54,378 nucleotides of DNA from Clostridia bacterium (GCA_017442155.1 JAFSAU010000031.1:1-54378); one strand, 5' to 3'. Shown: positions 1-9,214, counted from the stretch's first letter. The notes: a model not told the origin generated them from the letters alone. Program-made: numbers and translations.

Positions 1-40
1 AAAACCACTATCAGAAGGTGCACCTTCTGATAGTGGTTTT
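1..40. terminator. Bidirectional intrinsic terminator
   Basis: A perfect 40-bp palindrome begins and ends with AAAACCACTATC / GATAGTGGTTTT, giving a long stem with an A run on one side and a T run on the other. It probably ends the transcript of a gene lying left of the window and insulates the pfp promoter. Confidence 0.8.
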
Positions 41-103
41 CTTGCATTTTTTCCCTTCGGACATTTTTTGATGCCGAAAAAAGAATTTTTTTAAATATAC
101 CTC

Positions 104-132
104 TTTACTTTTTTGCCGCGATGTATTATAAT
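104..132 (+). promoter_or_regulatory. Sigma-A promoter of pfp
   Basis: TTTACT (104-109) and TATAAT (127-132) are separated by 17 bp. The predicted transcript starts about 25 bases before the pfp start codon, and AAAGGAG lies just upstream of that codon. Confidence 0.75.
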
Positions 133-164
133 AATAGAAAACTTACAGTCAAAGGAGAAATATT

Positions 165-1823
165 ATGGAAATTTCATCGTTGCAAAAGGCCAGATATGCA
201 TATGCGCCCAAGCTTCCCCAGATGCTCAGAGGCGGTATTGCCGAAATCAGCGTTCTGGAAGGGGCAGAAACGAAGAGCGTGGCTGACTGCGAAAAAATTC
301 AGGCACTTTTCCCCAATACTTATGGTAAAAAGGAAATCGTTTTTCAGAAGGGACAAAATACTTCTGCGGCCAAAAAGCAGGTTGTCGGCGTTATTCTTTC
401 CGGCGGTCAGGCTCCGGGCGGACACAATGTTATCTGCGGGTTATATGATGCATTGAAGTCCACCAACCCCGAAAATGTGCTTTATGGCTTCAAGGGCGGC
501 CCCAGCGGTCTTATTGAAGATAACTATATTATTTTTGACGACGAATATATTGACAAATTCAGAAATACCGGCGGCTTTGACATTATCGGCTCCGGTAGAA
601 CAAAGCTTGAAACAAACGAGCAGTTTGCCATCGTTGCAGAGGTTTGCAAAAAACACGGCATCACGGCCATCGTTATTATCGGCGGTGACGACTCCAATAC
701 GAATGCCGCAGTTTTAGCTGAATACTTTGCCGCAAACAAAACCGGGGTGCAGGTTATCGGCTGCCCGAAAACCATTGACGGTGACCTGAAAAATGAGGAT
801 ATAGAATGTTCCTTCGGTTTTGATACCGCTACCAAGACCTACAGCGAGCTTATCGGTAACATCGAAAGAGACGCAAACTCCGCAAAGAAATACTGGCACT
901 TTGTAAAGGTTATGGGCCGCAGTGCTTCCCACGTTGCGCTTGAATGTGCGCTGGAAACACAGCCGAACATCTGCCTCATCTCCGAAGAAGTGGCCGCAAA
1001 GAAAATGTCCCTTTCCCAGATTGCGGACTACATTGCCGATTCCGTTGCCGCAAGATCTGCAAAGGGCATGAACTTCGGTGTTGCTATTATCCCCGAGGGC
1101 GTTGTGGAATTTGTTCCTGAATTCGCAGTTCTGATTGCAGAAATCAACGAGCTTCTTGCAGGAAGCCGTGCAGACGAATTCAATGCACTTCCCACTTGGG
1201 CTGATAAATATGCCTTTATCGAAAAGGGGCTGACAAAGGAATCCATGGAAGTATTTGCAATTCTTCCTCAAGGCATTCAGCAGCAGCTCTTCCTCGAAAG
1301 AGACCCCCACGGCAACGTGCAGGTTTCCCTCATTGAATCCGAAAAGCTGTTCTCTGCCCTTGTTGCAGACAAGCTTGCAGCACGCAAAAAGGCAGGCGCA
1401 TACTCCGGTAAATTCTCTACGCTCCATCATTTCCTTGGCTACGAAGGCAGATGTGCATTCCCCTCTAACTTCGATGCGGATTACTGCTACTCCCTCGGCT
1501 ACAATGCATTCATGCTTATTCAGTACGGCTATAACGGCTACCTTTCCAAGATTTCCAATTTGTCCAAGCCCGCAACGGAATGGGTTGCAGGCGGTATGCC
1601 GATTACCAAGATGATGAACATCGAAAGACGCCACGGCGAGGACAAGCCGGTTATCAAAAAGGCTCTCGTTGAGCTTGACGGCAAGCCCTTCAAGTTCTTT
1701 GAAGCAAACAGAGAAACCTGGGCTATTGAAACCTCCTACGTATATCCGGGTGCTATCCAGTACTACGGACCCAGCGAGGTTTGTGACCTTACAACAAGAA
1801 CTCTGGCTCTGGAAAAGGAATAA
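165..1823 (+). CDS. pfp: PPi-dependent 6-phosphofructokinase (long form)
   Basis: Diphosphate--fructose-6-phosphate 1-phosphotransferase catalyses reversible phosphorylation of fructose 6-phosphate with pyrophosphate in cytoplasmic glycolysis. The 552-residue length fits the long plant-beta/Clostridia type. Visible motifs are the glycine-rich SGGQAPGG (79-86), GGDDSN (173-178, where the second Asp is the known marker of PPi rather than ATP use) and the catalytic PKTIDGD (201-207). The ATG is preceded by AAAGGAG. The gene is monocistronic, with its own promoter and a hairpin downstream. Codon use is smoother and more A/T-ending than in many neighbours, as expected for a highly expressed glycolytic enzyme. 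The family call is firm; PPi dependence follows from family knowledge. Confidence 0.95.
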   Translation: MEISSLQKARYAYAPKLPQMLRGGIAEISVLEGAETKSVADCEKIQALFPNTYGKKEIVFQKGQNTSAAKKQVVGVILSGGQAPGGHNVICGLYDALKSTNPENVLYGFKGGPSGLIEDNYIIFDDEYIDKFRNTGGFDIIGSGRTKLETNEQFAIVAEVCKKHGITAIVIIGGDDSNTNAAVLAEYFAANKTGVQVIGCPKTIDGDLKNEDIECSFGFDTATKTYSELIGNIERDANSAKKYWHFVKVMGRSASHVALECALETQPNICLISEEVAAKKMSLSQIADYIADSVAARSAKGMNFGVAIIPEGVVEFVPEFAVLIAEINELLAGSRADEFNALPTWADKYAFIEKGLTKESMEVFAILPQGIQQQLFLERDPHGNVQVSLIESEKLFSALVADKLAARKKAGAYSGKFSTLHHFLGYEGRCAFPSNFDADYCYSLGYNAFMLIQYGYNGYLSKISNLSKPATEWVAGGMPITKMMNIERRHGEDKPVIKKALVELDGKPFKFFEANRETWAIETSYVYPGAIQYYGPSEVCDLTTRTLALEKE

Positions 1824-1836
1824 GAGCAGGCAAAAG

Positions 1837-1880
1837 AAAATGGGCGTGCGAAAAACTACGTTTTTTGCACGTCCATTTAT
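1837..1880 (+). terminator. Probable terminator after pfp
   Basis: Complementary arms (AATGGGCGTGC and GCACGTCCATT) with an A-rich/T-rich inner section form a hairpin 14 bases after the pfp stop. The stem holds its T run internally and only a weak T tract follows, so efficiency is uncertain. Confidence 0.55.
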
Positions 1881-1960
1881 TGTGTTAACAAATAGCATCG
1901 GTTTTTATAAAATTCCGTTCTGCGGAAGAAAGGTGCTATAGCAGTGAACAAGTATAAAGC

Positions 1961-2410
1961 TTATTTCCTTCCCGTGGAGCCAAAGCCACCTGCACCGCGA
2001 ACAGTATCCTCCAGCGTATCGGCCTCCACGAATTCAGCGGCCAGATATGGCGCAATCACCAGCTGAGCAATCCGCTCGCTTTGTTGAATGCTTTGCACTT
2101 CGCCGGAATGATTATGAAGAGATACGAGAATTTCTCCTCTGTAATCGCTGTCGATAACGCCTACCTTATTGGCGGGTGCAAGACCGCGCTTTGTGGCGAT
2201 GCCGCTTCTGGCGTAAATCAGCCCCACAAACCCTGCAGGAATTTCAGCGGCCAGACCGGTGGGAATCATCCTTGTTTCACCCGGAGCAAACCGGATTTCC
2301 GCTTCTTCGGTACAGGCGCAGAGGTCTGCCCCTGCCGCATATTCCGAACCGTATAGGGGCAAAATGGCCCCTTCACGCACTTTTTTTATCCGAACTGTTA
2401 TTCTATCCAT
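1961..2410 (-). CDS. dut: dUTP diphosphatase (dUTPase)
   Basis: The trimeric dUTPase hydrolyses dUTP to dUMP and PPi, keeping uracil out of DNA and feeding dTMP synthesis. The 149-residue protein has the expected motifs: AGADL (26-30), RSG (68-70), GVIDSDYRG (84-92, containing the catalytic Asp) and the glycine-rich P-loop-like tail GAGGFGSTG (139-147) that closes over the substrate. The ATG is preceded by AGGAAGG. It has its own promoter downstream of the rplL terminator, so it forms a separate unit rather than part of the ribosomal operon, although it occupies the place where rpoB usually sits. Confidence 0.95.
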   Translation of the reverse strand: MDRITVRIKKVREGAILPLYGSEYAAGADLCACTEEAEIRFAPGETRMIPTGLAAEIPAGFVGLIYARSGIATKRGLAPANKVGVIDSDYRGEILVSLHNHSGEVQSIQQSERIAQLVIAPYLAAEFVEADTLEDTVRGAGGFGSTGRK

Positions 2411-2458
2411 TTAAATCCTTCCTTTCCTCTAGGATAACTTCTGTCACCCTATGCCTTT

Positions 2459-2487
2459 ATTATAGCCATTCTCCGGCATTTTGTCAA
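2459..2487 (-). promoter_or_regulatory. Sigma-A promoter of dut
   Basis: On the minus strand TTGACA (2487-2482) and TATAAT (2464-2459) are 17 bp apart, a near-consensus promoter ending about 48 bases from the dut start codon. Confidence 0.8.
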
Positions 2488-2562
2488 GTGCTCCCTAAGA
2501 AAAGAATATAATTAGAAAAAATGCTTCGTGCGTATAGCTTTTGGGAGAATATGAAAACACAT

Positions 2563-2594
2563 AAAAAAACGGCTGCCATACGACAGCCGTTTCT
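2563..2594 (-). terminator. Intrinsic terminator of the rpmG-rplL operon
   Basis: A nine-base-pair stem (AAACGGCTG / CAGCCGTTT) with an eight-base loop is followed on the minus strand by a T run. It lies 12 bases after the rplL stop codon. Confidence 0.9.
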
Positions 2595-2606
2595 CTGTAA
2601 GTAAAA

Positions 2607-2981
2607 TTACTTCAATTCTACTTTTGCGCCAACTTCTTCCAGCTTTGCCTTGTAGCCTTCTGCATCTTCCTTGCTTACGGCTTCCTTTACGGGCTTCGGA
2701 GCGTTGTCTACCAGGTCCTTTGCTTCCTTCAGACCAAGGCCGGTGATCTCGCGAACAACCTTAATAACCTTAATCTTTTCTGCGCCTGCGTCTGCGAGAA
2801 CAACGTCAAATTCAGTCTTCTCCTCGCCGCCTGCGGCTGCACCGTCAGCACCTGCTGCTACAACTGCAACGGGGGCTGCTGCGCTTACGCCGAATTCTTC
2901 TTCCATCATTTTAACGAGTTCGGCAACTTCCAGTAATTTTAATTCCTTGATATCAGCAATAATCTGTTCAAGCTTGCTCAT
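2607..2981 (-). CDS. rplL: 50S ribosomal protein L7/L12
   Basis: L7/L12 forms the dimers of the ribosomal stalk that recruit and stimulate translational GTPases. The 124-residue protein has the N-terminal helical dimerisation domain (about 1-35), an Ala/Gly-rich hinge (about 36-53) and the C-terminal domain with the [18 protein letters not shown] surface that contacts elongation factors. It follows rplJ by 30 bases, and multiple copies of L12 bind the L10 C-terminal helix. The ATG is preceded by AGGAGG. A strong terminator follows instead of the usual read-through to rpoBC. Confidence 0.97.
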   Translation of the reverse strand: MSKLEQIIADIKELKLLEVAELVKMMEEEFGVSAAAPVAVVAAGADGAAAGGEEKTEFDVVLADAGAEKIKVIKVVREITGLGLKEAKDLVDNAPKPVKEAVSKEDAEGYKAKLEEVGAKVELK

Positions 2982-3011
2982 TTTGAAAATCCTCCTTAAT
3001 TTTTTCTTTTA

Positions 3012-3671
3012 TTATTCCTGCACCGCTTCTTCTGCGGGTGCTGCTGCCGGCTCTTCTGCCGGAGCCTCTGCTGCTTCAGCTACCGGAGCTTCGGCTGCTT
3101 CTGCGGGTGCCGCGGCTTCTTCAGCCGGTTCGGCTGCCTCCTCGGCAGATGCTGCTTTTCCAGCGGCTGCCTCAGCAGGCTCTACGCCACCGTCCACGAG
3201 GGCCTGCAGTGTACGTACCAGGTTGGAAATCGGTGCGTTCAGGCTGCCCATAATCTTTGCGATAAGTGTATCGCGGGACGGAGTGGCTGCGAGACGTTTA
3301 ATCTCATCGATGGAAATAACGTTTCCATCCAGGAAGCCGGCTTTGATTTCCAGATTCGGGTTTTCTTTTGCAAAATCCGAAAGGACCTTTGCCGGTGCTA
3401 TCGGGTCATCACTGAGGGCGAGAGCGGTAGGTCCGTTCAGGACTTCATCCAGCTCTGTAAAACCAATTTCGTTTGCAGCAAAGCGGGTCAGAGTATTTTT
3501 TACAACCTTGTAGTATACGCCTGCCTCTCTCAGCTTCACACGGAGCTTTGTATCCTCTTCAACAGTCAGACCACGATAGTCTACGATTACGCCGGCTGTT
3601 GCGCCCTTCATCTTTTCGGTAAGGTCTGCAACTGCCGCCTTCTTCTGTTCCAGAATTTTTGCGCTTGGCAT
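3012..3671 (-). CDS. rplJ: 50S ribosomal protein L10 with acidic Ala-rich tail
   Basis: L10 anchors the L7/L12 stalk to 23S rRNA and, with L12, represses its own operon. I choose the ATG at 3671 (MPSAKILEQ) because GGGAGG lies just before it; a GTG three codons upstream is the alternative. The canonical globular part and L12-binding helix end near residue 170. About 50 residues rich in Ala, Glu and Pro follow (AEAPVAEAAEAPAEEP style), taking the protein to 219 residues against a usual 165-175. The tail is low-complexity and acidic, resembling extensions seen in some Clostridia and Actinobacteria; its role is unknown. The reading frame is intact. Confidence 0.95.
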   Translation of the reverse strand: MPSAKILEQKKAAVADLTEKMKGATAGVIVDYRGLTVEEDTKLRVKLREAGVYYKVVKNTLTRFAANEIGFTELDEVLNGPTALALSDDPIAPAKVLSDFAKENPNLEIKAGFLDGNVISIDEIKRLAATPSRDTLIAKIMGSLNAPISNLVRTLQALVDGGVEPAEAAAGKAASAEEAAEPAEEAAAPAEAAEAPVAEAAEAPAEEPAAAPAEEAVQE

Positions 3672-3688
3672 ATCTTTCACCTCCCATA

Positions 3689-3800
3689 TAAAAAGGTTCT
3701 CTATCCAAATGCAGACAGAGAACCGTAATATTTACGTTTTCCCTTCCTCGGTGGGACTTACGCATGAAATGCGGCCTACTGTCTGCGGACGGACGAAAAT
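3689..3800 (-). promoter_or_regulatory. L10 leader with attenuator hairpin
   Basis: The rplA-rplJ gap holds the conserved Firmicutes L10-leader signature on the minus strand: a GACAGTAGGC-like segment near 3790-3775 and CCCACCGAGGAAG near 3755-3743. It ends in a terminator-like stem GGTTCTCT / AGAGAACC (3724-3695) and a T run (3694-3689), just before the rplJ ribosome-binding site. Known biology: L10-L12 complex binds this leader to limit rplJL expression. The attenuation mode is inferred from the T run. Confidence 0.8.
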
Positions 3801-3815
3801 AAACTGTATTTTGTT

Positions 3816-4511
3816 TTAGTCAGCCATCTTTGCGGGATTCAGCTTAATGCCGGGGCCCATGGTAGAGGCTACTGCAACACTGCGCAGGTACTGACCCTTT
3901 GCCGCGGAAGGCTTCGCCTTGATAACGGCATCCATCAGAGTCTTGAAGTTTTCTGTCAGCTTTTCTTTGCCGAAGGAAACCTTGCCGATGGGGCAGTGGA
4001 TGATGTTGGTTTTGTCGAGACGATACTCAATTTTACCGGCCTTGATGTCGGCAATTGCCTTGGTAAGGTCCATGGTAACAGTACCGGCCTTCGGGTTCGG
4101 CATGAGGCCCTTGGGACCCAGCACACGACCGATGCGGCCGACAACGCCCATCATGTCAGGGGTTGCAACAACCACGTCGAACTCAAACCAGTTTTCGCTC
4201 TGAATCTTCTGTACCAGCTCTTCGCCGCCAGCGTAATCTGCACCGGCTGCTTCTGCTTCTGCAACCTTGTCACCCTTGGCAAAAACCAGAACGCGAACGG
4301 TTTTACCGGTACCATGCGGCAGAACAACCGCACCTCTGACCTGCTGGTCAGCATGACGGGAGTCAACACCCAGCTTGATGTGGGCTTCTACCGTCTCATC
4401 GAATTTTGCCTTGGAAGCCTTAACGGCAATGTCCATGGCTTCGTCTATATCATAGAGCTTTCCATGCTCAATGAGCTTTGCGCTTTCCTGATAATTCTTT
4501 CCTCTTTTCAC
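3816..4511 (-). CDS. rplA: 50S ribosomal protein L1
   Basis: L1 builds the mobile L1 stalk that moves deacylated tRNA out of the E site. The 231-residue length is standard. Recognisable features are the N-terminal [14 protein letters not shown] start, the basic domain I and a domain II with [20 protein letters not shown], and the closing [16 protein letters not shown] signature. It sits 41 bases after rplK in the usual L11-L1 pair. L1 often represses the L11-L1 mRNA in other bacteria, but no L1-binding mimic was recognised here. Confidence 0.97.
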   Translation of the reverse strand: MKRGKNYQESAKLIEHGKLYDIDEAMDIAVKASKAKFDETVEAHIKLGVDSRHADQQVRGAVVLPHGTGKTVRVLVFAKGDKVAEAEAAGADYAGGEELVQKIQSENWFEFDVVVATPDMMGVVGRIGRVLGPKGLMPNPKAGTVTMDLTKAIADIKAGKIEYRLDKTNIIHCPIGKVSFGKEKLTENFKTLMDAVIKAKPSAAKGQYLRSVAVASTMGPGIKLNPAKMAD

Positions 4512-4552
4512 GAAAATACCTCCTTGTGGTTACGCGGAATAAATCCTCCCAC

Positions 4553-4981
4553 TTAATCCTCTTCTACAACGATACCCATGCTGCGTGCGGTACCGGCAAT
4601 CATGCTCATGGCCGCTTCGATGCTTGCAGCATTCAAATCGGGCATCTTCATCTCGGCGATTTCCTTCACCTGGCTCTTCTTGATAGTAGCCACCTTTGTC
4701 TTGTTCGGAACACCGCTGCCGCTCTCGATTTTGCAGGCCTTCTTCAGAAGAACTGCTGCCGGAGGCGTCTTCGTGATGAATGTGAACGATCTGTCTGCAT
4801 ACACGGTAATAACAACCGGGATAATGAGACCAGCGTCCTTTGCTGTTTTTTCATTGAATTCCTTGGTGAACTGCACGATGTTTACACCGTACTGACCAAG
4901 TGCGGGACCCACCGGGGGTGCGGGCGTAGCTTTACCTGCGGGAATCTGCAGTTTAATGTAGCCCATAATTTTCTGTGCCAT
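4553..4981 (-). CDS. rplK: 50S ribosomal protein L11
   Basis: L11 binds the GTPase-associated region of 23S rRNA and is needed for the stringent-response activation of RelA. The 142-residue protein begins [18 protein letters not shown], with the proline-rich [16 protein letters not shown] segment typical of the N-terminal domain, and ends in the RNA-binding C-terminal domain. AGGAGGAAAG precedes the ATG. It is separated from nusG by about 80 bases in the canonical secE-nusG-rplK-rplA order. Confidence 0.97.
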   Translation of the reverse strand: MAQKIMGYIKLQIPAGKATPAPPVGPALGQYGVNIVQFTKEFNEKTAKDAGLIIPVVITVYADRSFTFITKTPPAAVLLKKACKIESGSGVPNKTKVATIKKSQVKEIAEMKMPDLNAASIEAAMSMIAGTARSMGIVVEED

Positions 4982-5062
4982 TTTTCTTTCCTCCTAATAT
5001 TGTGGTTAATGGCGGACGCTTCTTTTTCGGCATCCTCCCACCATAAAAAGCCCGAAGGCTTA

Positions 5063-5587
5063 TTATGACAATGCTTCGACCTGATGAAACTCAAGCTCAA
5101 CGGGCGTTTCGCGGCTGAACATAGAAACACAAACGCGTAACTTGCGTTTTTCCATGTTGATTTCCTCAATAACGCCGACAAAGCTTTCGAGGGGACCGTC
5201 CGTTACACGGACACTGTCACCAACCTCAAAGTCGAACTTAACAACCTGTGCTTCCACGCCCATAGCTTCCACTTCCGCATCGGAAAGGGGAACAGGCTTG
5301 GAGCCGGGACCGACGAAGCCTGTACAGCCGCGGGTATTGCGGACCACATACCAGCTTTCGTCTGTCATTACCATTTTAATGAAAACATAACCGGGATACA
5401 CTTTGCGAAGGACAACCTTCTTTTCGCCGTCTTCCTTCTGCTCCACAACCTCTTCCATAGGTACGCGGATATCCTGAAAGAACTCCTGCATCCCGCGGTT
5501 TTCAACGGTTTTTTCGATATTTGCTTTTACTTTGTTTTCGTAGCCCGAATATGTATGGACTACGTACCATTTTAAGTTACCGGCCAT
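5063..5587 (-). CDS. nusG: Transcription elongation/antitermination factor NusG
   Basis: NusG binds the RNA polymerase clamp and modulates pausing, Rho termination and transcription-translation coupling. The 174-residue protein has the NGN domain (start MAGNLKWYVVHTYSGYE, with RKVYPGYVFIKM in its core) and a C-terminal KOW domain from about 118 (FEVGDSVRVTDGPLESFVG). It follows secE by about 50 bases. Nothing unusual is seen. Confidence 0.97.
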   Translation of the reverse strand: MAGNLKWYVVHTYSGYENKVKANIEKTVENRGMQEFFQDIRVPMEEVVEQKEDGEKKVVLRKVYPGYVFIKMVMTDESWYVVRNTRGCTGFVGPGSKPVPLSDAEVEAMGVEAQVVKFDFEVGDSVRVTDGPLESFVGVIEEINMEKRKLRVCVSMFSRETPVELEFHQVEALS

Positions 5588-5639
5588 AGTTTGCCCTGTG
5601 CCTGTAGGGGCACGCCCTCCTTATTCAGAAAATATAGGG

Positions 5640-5834
5640 TTATCCCTTCAGGGCCATAAAACCCCAAGAGAACAATGCATCCAGAATCCAGATGCCAGCA
5701 CCGATAATTAAAATTGCGATAATAACAATCAGAGTGTTATTGATCAGCTGTTTCTTTGTAGGCCAGATAACCTTTTTGATTTCTGCCTTCAAGTCCTTGA
5801 AGAACTTACCGATTTTAGAAAAAAACTTCTTCAT
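5640..5834 (-). CDS. secE: Preprotein translocase subunit SecE
   Basis: SecE is the small essential membrane subunit of the SecYEG channel that clamps SecY. At 64 residues it is the short Gram-positive form. A basic amphipathic N-terminal stretch (KFFKDLKAEIKKVIWPTKKQ, holding the conserved WPTK motif) is followed by one transmembrane helix (about 33-54). GGAGG stands about ten bases before the ATG. Its place between rpmG and nusG is the standard Firmicutes arrangement. Confidence 0.95.
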   Translation of the reverse strand: MKKFFSKIGKFFKDLKAEIKKVIWPTKKQLINNTLIVIIAILIIGAGIWILDALFSWGFMALKG

Positions 5835-5859
5835 TTCTGACTATACCTCCACAGGGTAC

Positions 5860-6009
5860 TTATTTCGTTTCCTTATGCGCGGTATGCTTCTTGCAAAATC
5901 TGCAATACTTATTCATTTCGATACGATCCGGCGTATTTTTCTTGTTCTTCATGGTGTCGTAATTGCGCTGCTTGCATTCGGAGCATGCCAAAGTAATTTT
6001 TACTCTCAT
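5860..6009 (-). CDS. rpmG: 50S ribosomal protein L33 (zinc-binding form)
   Basis: A 49-codon frame on the minus strand reads [12 protein letters not shown] at its start and ends HTAHKETK. It carries two CxxC pairs (CSEC near 9-12 and CRFC near 36-39), the zinc-ribbon C+ form of L33. This small basic protein binds near the ribosomal E site. GGGAGGTG lies seven bases before the ATG. It heads the secE-nusG-rplKAJL operon behind a consensus promoter. Confidence 0.95.
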   Translation of the reverse strand: MRVKITLACSECKQRNYDTMKNKKNTPDRIEMNKYCRFCKKHTAHKETK

Positions 6010-6030
6010 ATTATGTTACACCTCCCACAT

Positions 6031-6055
6031 AAAAAAAGACTTCTTTTGAGAAGTA
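6031..6055 (-). promoter_or_regulatory. Promoter-proximal hairpin with T run (rpmG leader)
   Basis: Just downstream of the rpmG -10 box the minus strand reads ACTTCT-CAAA-AGAAGT followed by C and seven T residues. The predicted RNA would begin at or within this stem. It may protect the 5' end, or end read-through transcripts from the upstream operon. It is too close to the start site to attenuate rpmG transcription in the usual way. Confidence 0.5.
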
Positions 6056-6060
6056 CTGCA

Positions 6061-6089
6061 ATTATATCACAGACTCCCGTGCTTGTCAA
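6061..6089 (-). promoter_or_regulatory. Sigma-A promoter of rpmG-secE-nusG-rplKAJL
   Basis: Consensus TTGACA (6089-6084) and TATAAT (6066-6061) are exactly 17 bp apart on the minus strand. The -35 box lies only 17 bases beyond the stop of the upstream TPR gene. Confidence 0.9.
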
Positions 6090-6105
6090 CACTTTTTTGA
6101 AAAAA

Positions 6106-6921
6106 TTATGAATTTTTTTCTATTTCTGCCTCAATCTCGGCAATACGGGCCTCGACTTCGGCCTTGGAAACCACTGCCAGCGCGGAAAAAGGATAGCAAA
6201 GTGCGCGTTCCATTTTCTCTACGGCTTCCTCCTTGCGGCCCATGGCGTAGAGCGTTTCGCCGCAGTTATAATAGGGGACAGGGACTCCCAGTTTTTTGCC
6301 GGTCAGTTCCTTGTACAGATTGTAGCTTGAGTCCAGGTCACCGCTGAGGCGGTAATTGAGGGCCAGATTATCTACAATTGACTCATCGTACTTATCAAAA
6401 GCATATGCCTCCTGATTGACTTCCATTGCCCGCTGCAGCTGGCCATTTAAGATAAGCAGCTGTCCGAGTGTTCCGTACACGGCCGCGTCCTTTCCCATCT
6501 TCAGCTGGGCTTCCAAAATGGAGATAGCCTGCGGCAAATCGCCCTGCTTCCAGACGAGAAGTGCCCGGTTGACCGCCGAACGGCAGGACTGCTCCGGCGT
6601 CATTTTCTTGTGGGCCGCTGCATCCAGCACCCTCTGGGCATCCTCCAGCTTTCCGGCCTTGAGACACACAAAGCCGTAATACAGAATGTAGTCCACACGA
6701 AGACGCTTTGTACGCAGTGCCCGTTCCATGCGTGCCAATCCTTTTTCCGGATTTTTGGCATAAGCCTTGGCACCCTGAATCATGATAAGGTCCGGCAGCT
6801 TGACAAAGGAATAGATTACCAGGTAAAGGGCCAGCGTTACAAATCCCCACAACACACCGCCGAGGCGGAAGGTGCAGAAAATCAGTGCCGCCGGTAAAAA
6901 TACAGTTAACAGATATTGCAA
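6106..6921 (-). CDS. TPR-repeat membrane-anchored protein
   Basis: This 271-residue protein of unknown function has hydrophobic N-terminal segments (about 1-45) that suggest two membrane helices with a short turn. A cytoplasmic-type alpha-helical region of tetratricopeptide repeats follows (for example ILYYGFVCLKAGKLEDAQRV, AVYGTLGQLLILNGQLQRA, VPYYNCGETLYAMGRKEEA). TPR domains act as protein-interaction scaffolds. The start is a TTG at 6921, preceded by AGGAG at nine bases. It is the last gene of the nusA-infB operon, 22 bases after asnS. A partner cannot be deduced from the sequence. Confidence 0.8.
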   Translation of the reverse strand: MQYLLTVFLPAALIFCTFRLGGVLWGFVTLALYLVIYSFVKLPDLIMIQGAKAYAKNPEKGLARMERALRTKRLRVDYILYYGFVCLKAGKLEDAQRVLDAAAHKKMTPEQSCRSAVNRALLVWKQGDLPQAISILEAQLKMGKDAAVYGTLGQLLILNGQLQRAMEVNQEAYAFDKYDESIVDNLALNYRLSGDLDSSYNLYKELTGKKLGVPVPYYNCGETLYAMGRKEEAVEKMERALCYPFSALAVVSKAEVEARIAEIEAEIEKNS

Positions 6922-6943
6922 TGCACTCTGCTCCTTTCAGGAT

Positions 6944-8305
6944 TTAAAATTCAGCCGTGCCCACGGTGCGGGGGAAGGGGAGTACGTCGCGGATGTTGCT
7001 CATACCGGTTACGTACATGACCATGCGCTCAAAGCCGAGACCGAAGCCGGCGTGCTTGGCTCCGCCAAAGCGGCGCAGGTCCATGTACCAGCTGTAATCG
7101 TCCTCTGTCATACCCATTTCCCGGATACGGGCGGCCAGACGGTCGGCACGTTCTTCTCTCTGACTGCCGCCGATAAGCTCGCCTACGCCCGGTACCAGGA
7201 GGTCCATGGCCGCAACGGTTTTGCCGTCATCGTTCTGGCGCATATAGAAGGCCTTGATTTCCTTGGGATAATCGGTAACGAACACAGGACGGCCGAATAC
7301 CTTTTCGGATAAGTACCGTTCATGCTCTGTCTGCAGGTCTGCACCCCAGTAGACCGGATAATTAAATTCTTCCGTGGCTTTTTCTAAAAGTTCAATTGCT
7401 TCGGTGTAGGTTACGTGGGCAAAGGAAGCGTTTGCTACAGCCGTAAGACGCTCCAGAAGGCCCTTGTCCACAAACTGATTCAGAAATTCCAGGTCTGCCC
7501 GGGCATTTTCCAATACATAACGGATAATATATTTTACCATTGCTTCTGCCAGCTCCATATCGTCAGAAAGCTCTGCAAAGGCAATTTCCGGCTCAATCAT
7601 CCAGAATTCCGCCGCGTGCCGGGGGGTGTTGGAATTTTCGGCGCGGAAGGTGGGGCCGAAGGTGTAAACTTTGCCATAGGCCAGTGCCAGGGCTTCGGCG
7701 TTCAGCTGTCCGCTTACGGTAAGAGAGGTCTGCTTTCCGAAAAAGTCATTCGCGAAGTCCGTTTCTCCCACATCCATGGTGGTAACCCGGAACATTTCGC
7801 CCGCGCCCTCACAGTCACTGCCGGTGATAATCGGTGTGTGGATGTACACAAAGTCGTTTTCCTGGAAAAACTTATGAATCGCATAGGCACAGAGGGAACG
7901 GATGCGAAACACCGCCGAAAAGGTGTTTGTGCGGGGGCGGAGATGGGCAATCGTGCGGAGATATTCAAAGCTGTGTCGCTTTTTCTGCAGGGGATATTCC
8001 GGTGCGGAGGCCCCCTCCAGCACAACCTCGTCTGCGTGAATTTCAAAGGGCTGTTTGGCATCCGGTGTCAGCACAACACGGCCGCGTACGGAAATGGCCG
8101 CACCTACGTTCAGCTTTGCCGCAACGTCAAAGCCCGTGGTGTTTTCATCGAATACAATCTGCACCGTTTCAAAGCAGCTGCCGTCGTTTATAGAAATGAA
8201 TCCGAAATTTTTGGATACACGGACGCTTCGCGCCCAGCCCGCAACGACAACCTCCTTCAGCGTTTCGCTTTCCCTGCACAGGGTTTTAATGAGTGTACGC
8301 TCCAT
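6944..8305 (-). CDS. asnS: Asparaginyl-tRNA synthetase
   Basis: AsnRS charges tRNA-Asn with asparagine in the cytoplasm. The 453-residue class IIb enzyme has an N-terminal OB-fold anticodon-binding domain (about 15-100, with [19 protein letters not shown] characteristic of AsnRS) and a catalytic core. Motif 2 is seen as [20 protein letters not shown], where the Asn-rich segment separates AsnRS from AspRS. Motif 3 is [15 protein letters not shown] near the C terminus. Its ATG shares one base with the ribF stop (TAATG), so the two are probably translationally coupled. No T-box leader is present because the gene is internal to an operon. Confidence 0.95.
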   Translation of the reverse strand: MERTLIKTLCRESETLKEVVVAGWARSVRVSKNFGFISINDGSCFETVQIVFDENTTGFDVAAKLNVGAAISVRGRVVLTPDAKQPFEIHADEVVLEGASAPEYPLQKKRHSFEYLRTIAHLRPRTNTFSAVFRIRSLCAYAIHKFFQENDFVYIHTPIITGSDCEGAGEMFRVTTMDVGETDFANDFFGKQTSLTVSGQLNAEALALAYGKVYTFGPTFRAENSNTPRHAAEFWMIEPEIAFAELSDDMELAEAMVKYIIRYVLENARADLEFLNQFVDKGLLERLTAVANASFAHVTYTEAIELLEKATEEFNYPVYWGADLQTEHERYLSEKVFGRPVFVTDYPKEIKAFYMRQNDDGKTVAAMDLLVPGVGELIGGSQREERADRLAARIREMGMTEDDYSWYMDLRRFGGAKHAGFGLGFERMVMYVTGMSNIRDVLPFPRTVGTAEF

Positions 8306-9198
8306 TATACATTCTTCCTTTCAAAATAAAGTCTGGTTTCTTCTGTGTCCTGCCGGATTTGCCTTTGTAATGCTTCCACATCGGGAAAGGCCTGTTCCGG
8401 CCGCAAAAAATGCAAAAGTGTGATTTCTGCCTCCCTGCCGTACCCTTCGCCGGAAAAGTCCAGAAGATGACTTTCTGCCCGGGGCACAGCCCGCTCCACG
8501 GTGGGATTCTGGCCAATGTTGGTGACGCTTTTGTATTCGCGTCCGTCAATCCGGGTTCTGCTTACATATACGCCCTTCCGGGGGAGAAGCAGTTCGCCGG
8601 GAATATCTATATTTAAGGTGGGAAAACCGAGTTCCCGCCCTAATTTCTTACCTGTCTGCACGATGCCGGAGAGGGTGTAGGGTGCAAAGCTTAATGCATT
8701 ATAGGAAGCAATGTCGCCTGCAGTCAGCATTTTACGGAGCCGGGTGCTGGAAATAGGGGCGTCTCCGCTTTCCAGTTTTTCCATAATTTCGCAATGGATA
8801 CCGTTTTCCTTGCACAGCTTCTGCAGAAGCTGTGCATCGCCGACAGCATTTTTTCCGAAACGGTAGTTAAATCCGGCAATGACAAATTCTGCATCCAGCT
8901 CCTCCGAAAGCACCTTTTTAACAAATGCTTCGGGGGAAAGGGAAAGAATTTCCATCCCGCGTTTTTCAAGGTGCACTGCATCGGCACCGATTTCTGTAAG
9001 CCGCCGCACCTTCATTGCCGTAGTCATCAGGAGTGCAGGACGGGTCTCCTTCGCAAGAAGAAGGCGCGGATGGGGGTCAAAAATATAAACGATGCTTTTG
9101 CATCCCTTCTCCTCTGCAACTTCCAACATGCGCCGCATGAGTGCTTCATGTGCTTTATGTACACCGTCGAAGTTGCCCAGGGCAATAGCTGTGCCCAT
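8305..9198 (-). CDS. ribF: Bifunctional riboflavin kinase / FAD synthetase
   Basis: RibF phosphorylates riboflavin to FMN and adenylylates FMN to FAD. The 297-residue protein has the N-terminal nucleotidyltransferase domain ([16 protein letters not shown] near 6-21, then SSTRLRKML) and the C-terminal flavokinase domain ([11 protein letters not shown] with the PTxN-like motif and [11 protein letters not shown]). AAAGGAG precedes the ATG. It lies downstream of truB, as in many Firmicutes, and supplies cofactors for flavoproteins such as the PyrD/PyrK pair encoded elsewhere in this window. Confidence 0.95.
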   Translation of the reverse strand: MGTAIALGNFDGVHKAHEALMRRMLEVAEEKGCKSIVYIFDPHPRLLLAKETRPALLMTTAMKVRRLTEIGADAVHLEKRGMEILSLSPEAFVKKVLSEELDAEFVIAGFNYRFGKNAVGDAQLLQKLCKENGIHCEIMEKLESGDAPISSTRLRKMLTAGDIASYNALSFAPYTLSGIVQTGKKLGRELGFPTLNIDIPGELLLPRKGVYVSRTRIDGREYKSVTNIGQNPTVERAVPRAESHLLDFSGEGYGREAEITLLHFLRPEQAFPDVEALQRQIRQDTEETRLYFERKNV

Positions 9199-9214
9199 GA
9201 TTTTCTCCTTTATA

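Noticed and set aside
714..1898. A 394-codon open frame antisense to pfp
   Set aside because: It lies opposite a strongly recognised enzyme, has Cys/Phe/Val-rich composition typical of antisense translation and no family resemblance or suitable ribosome-binding site.
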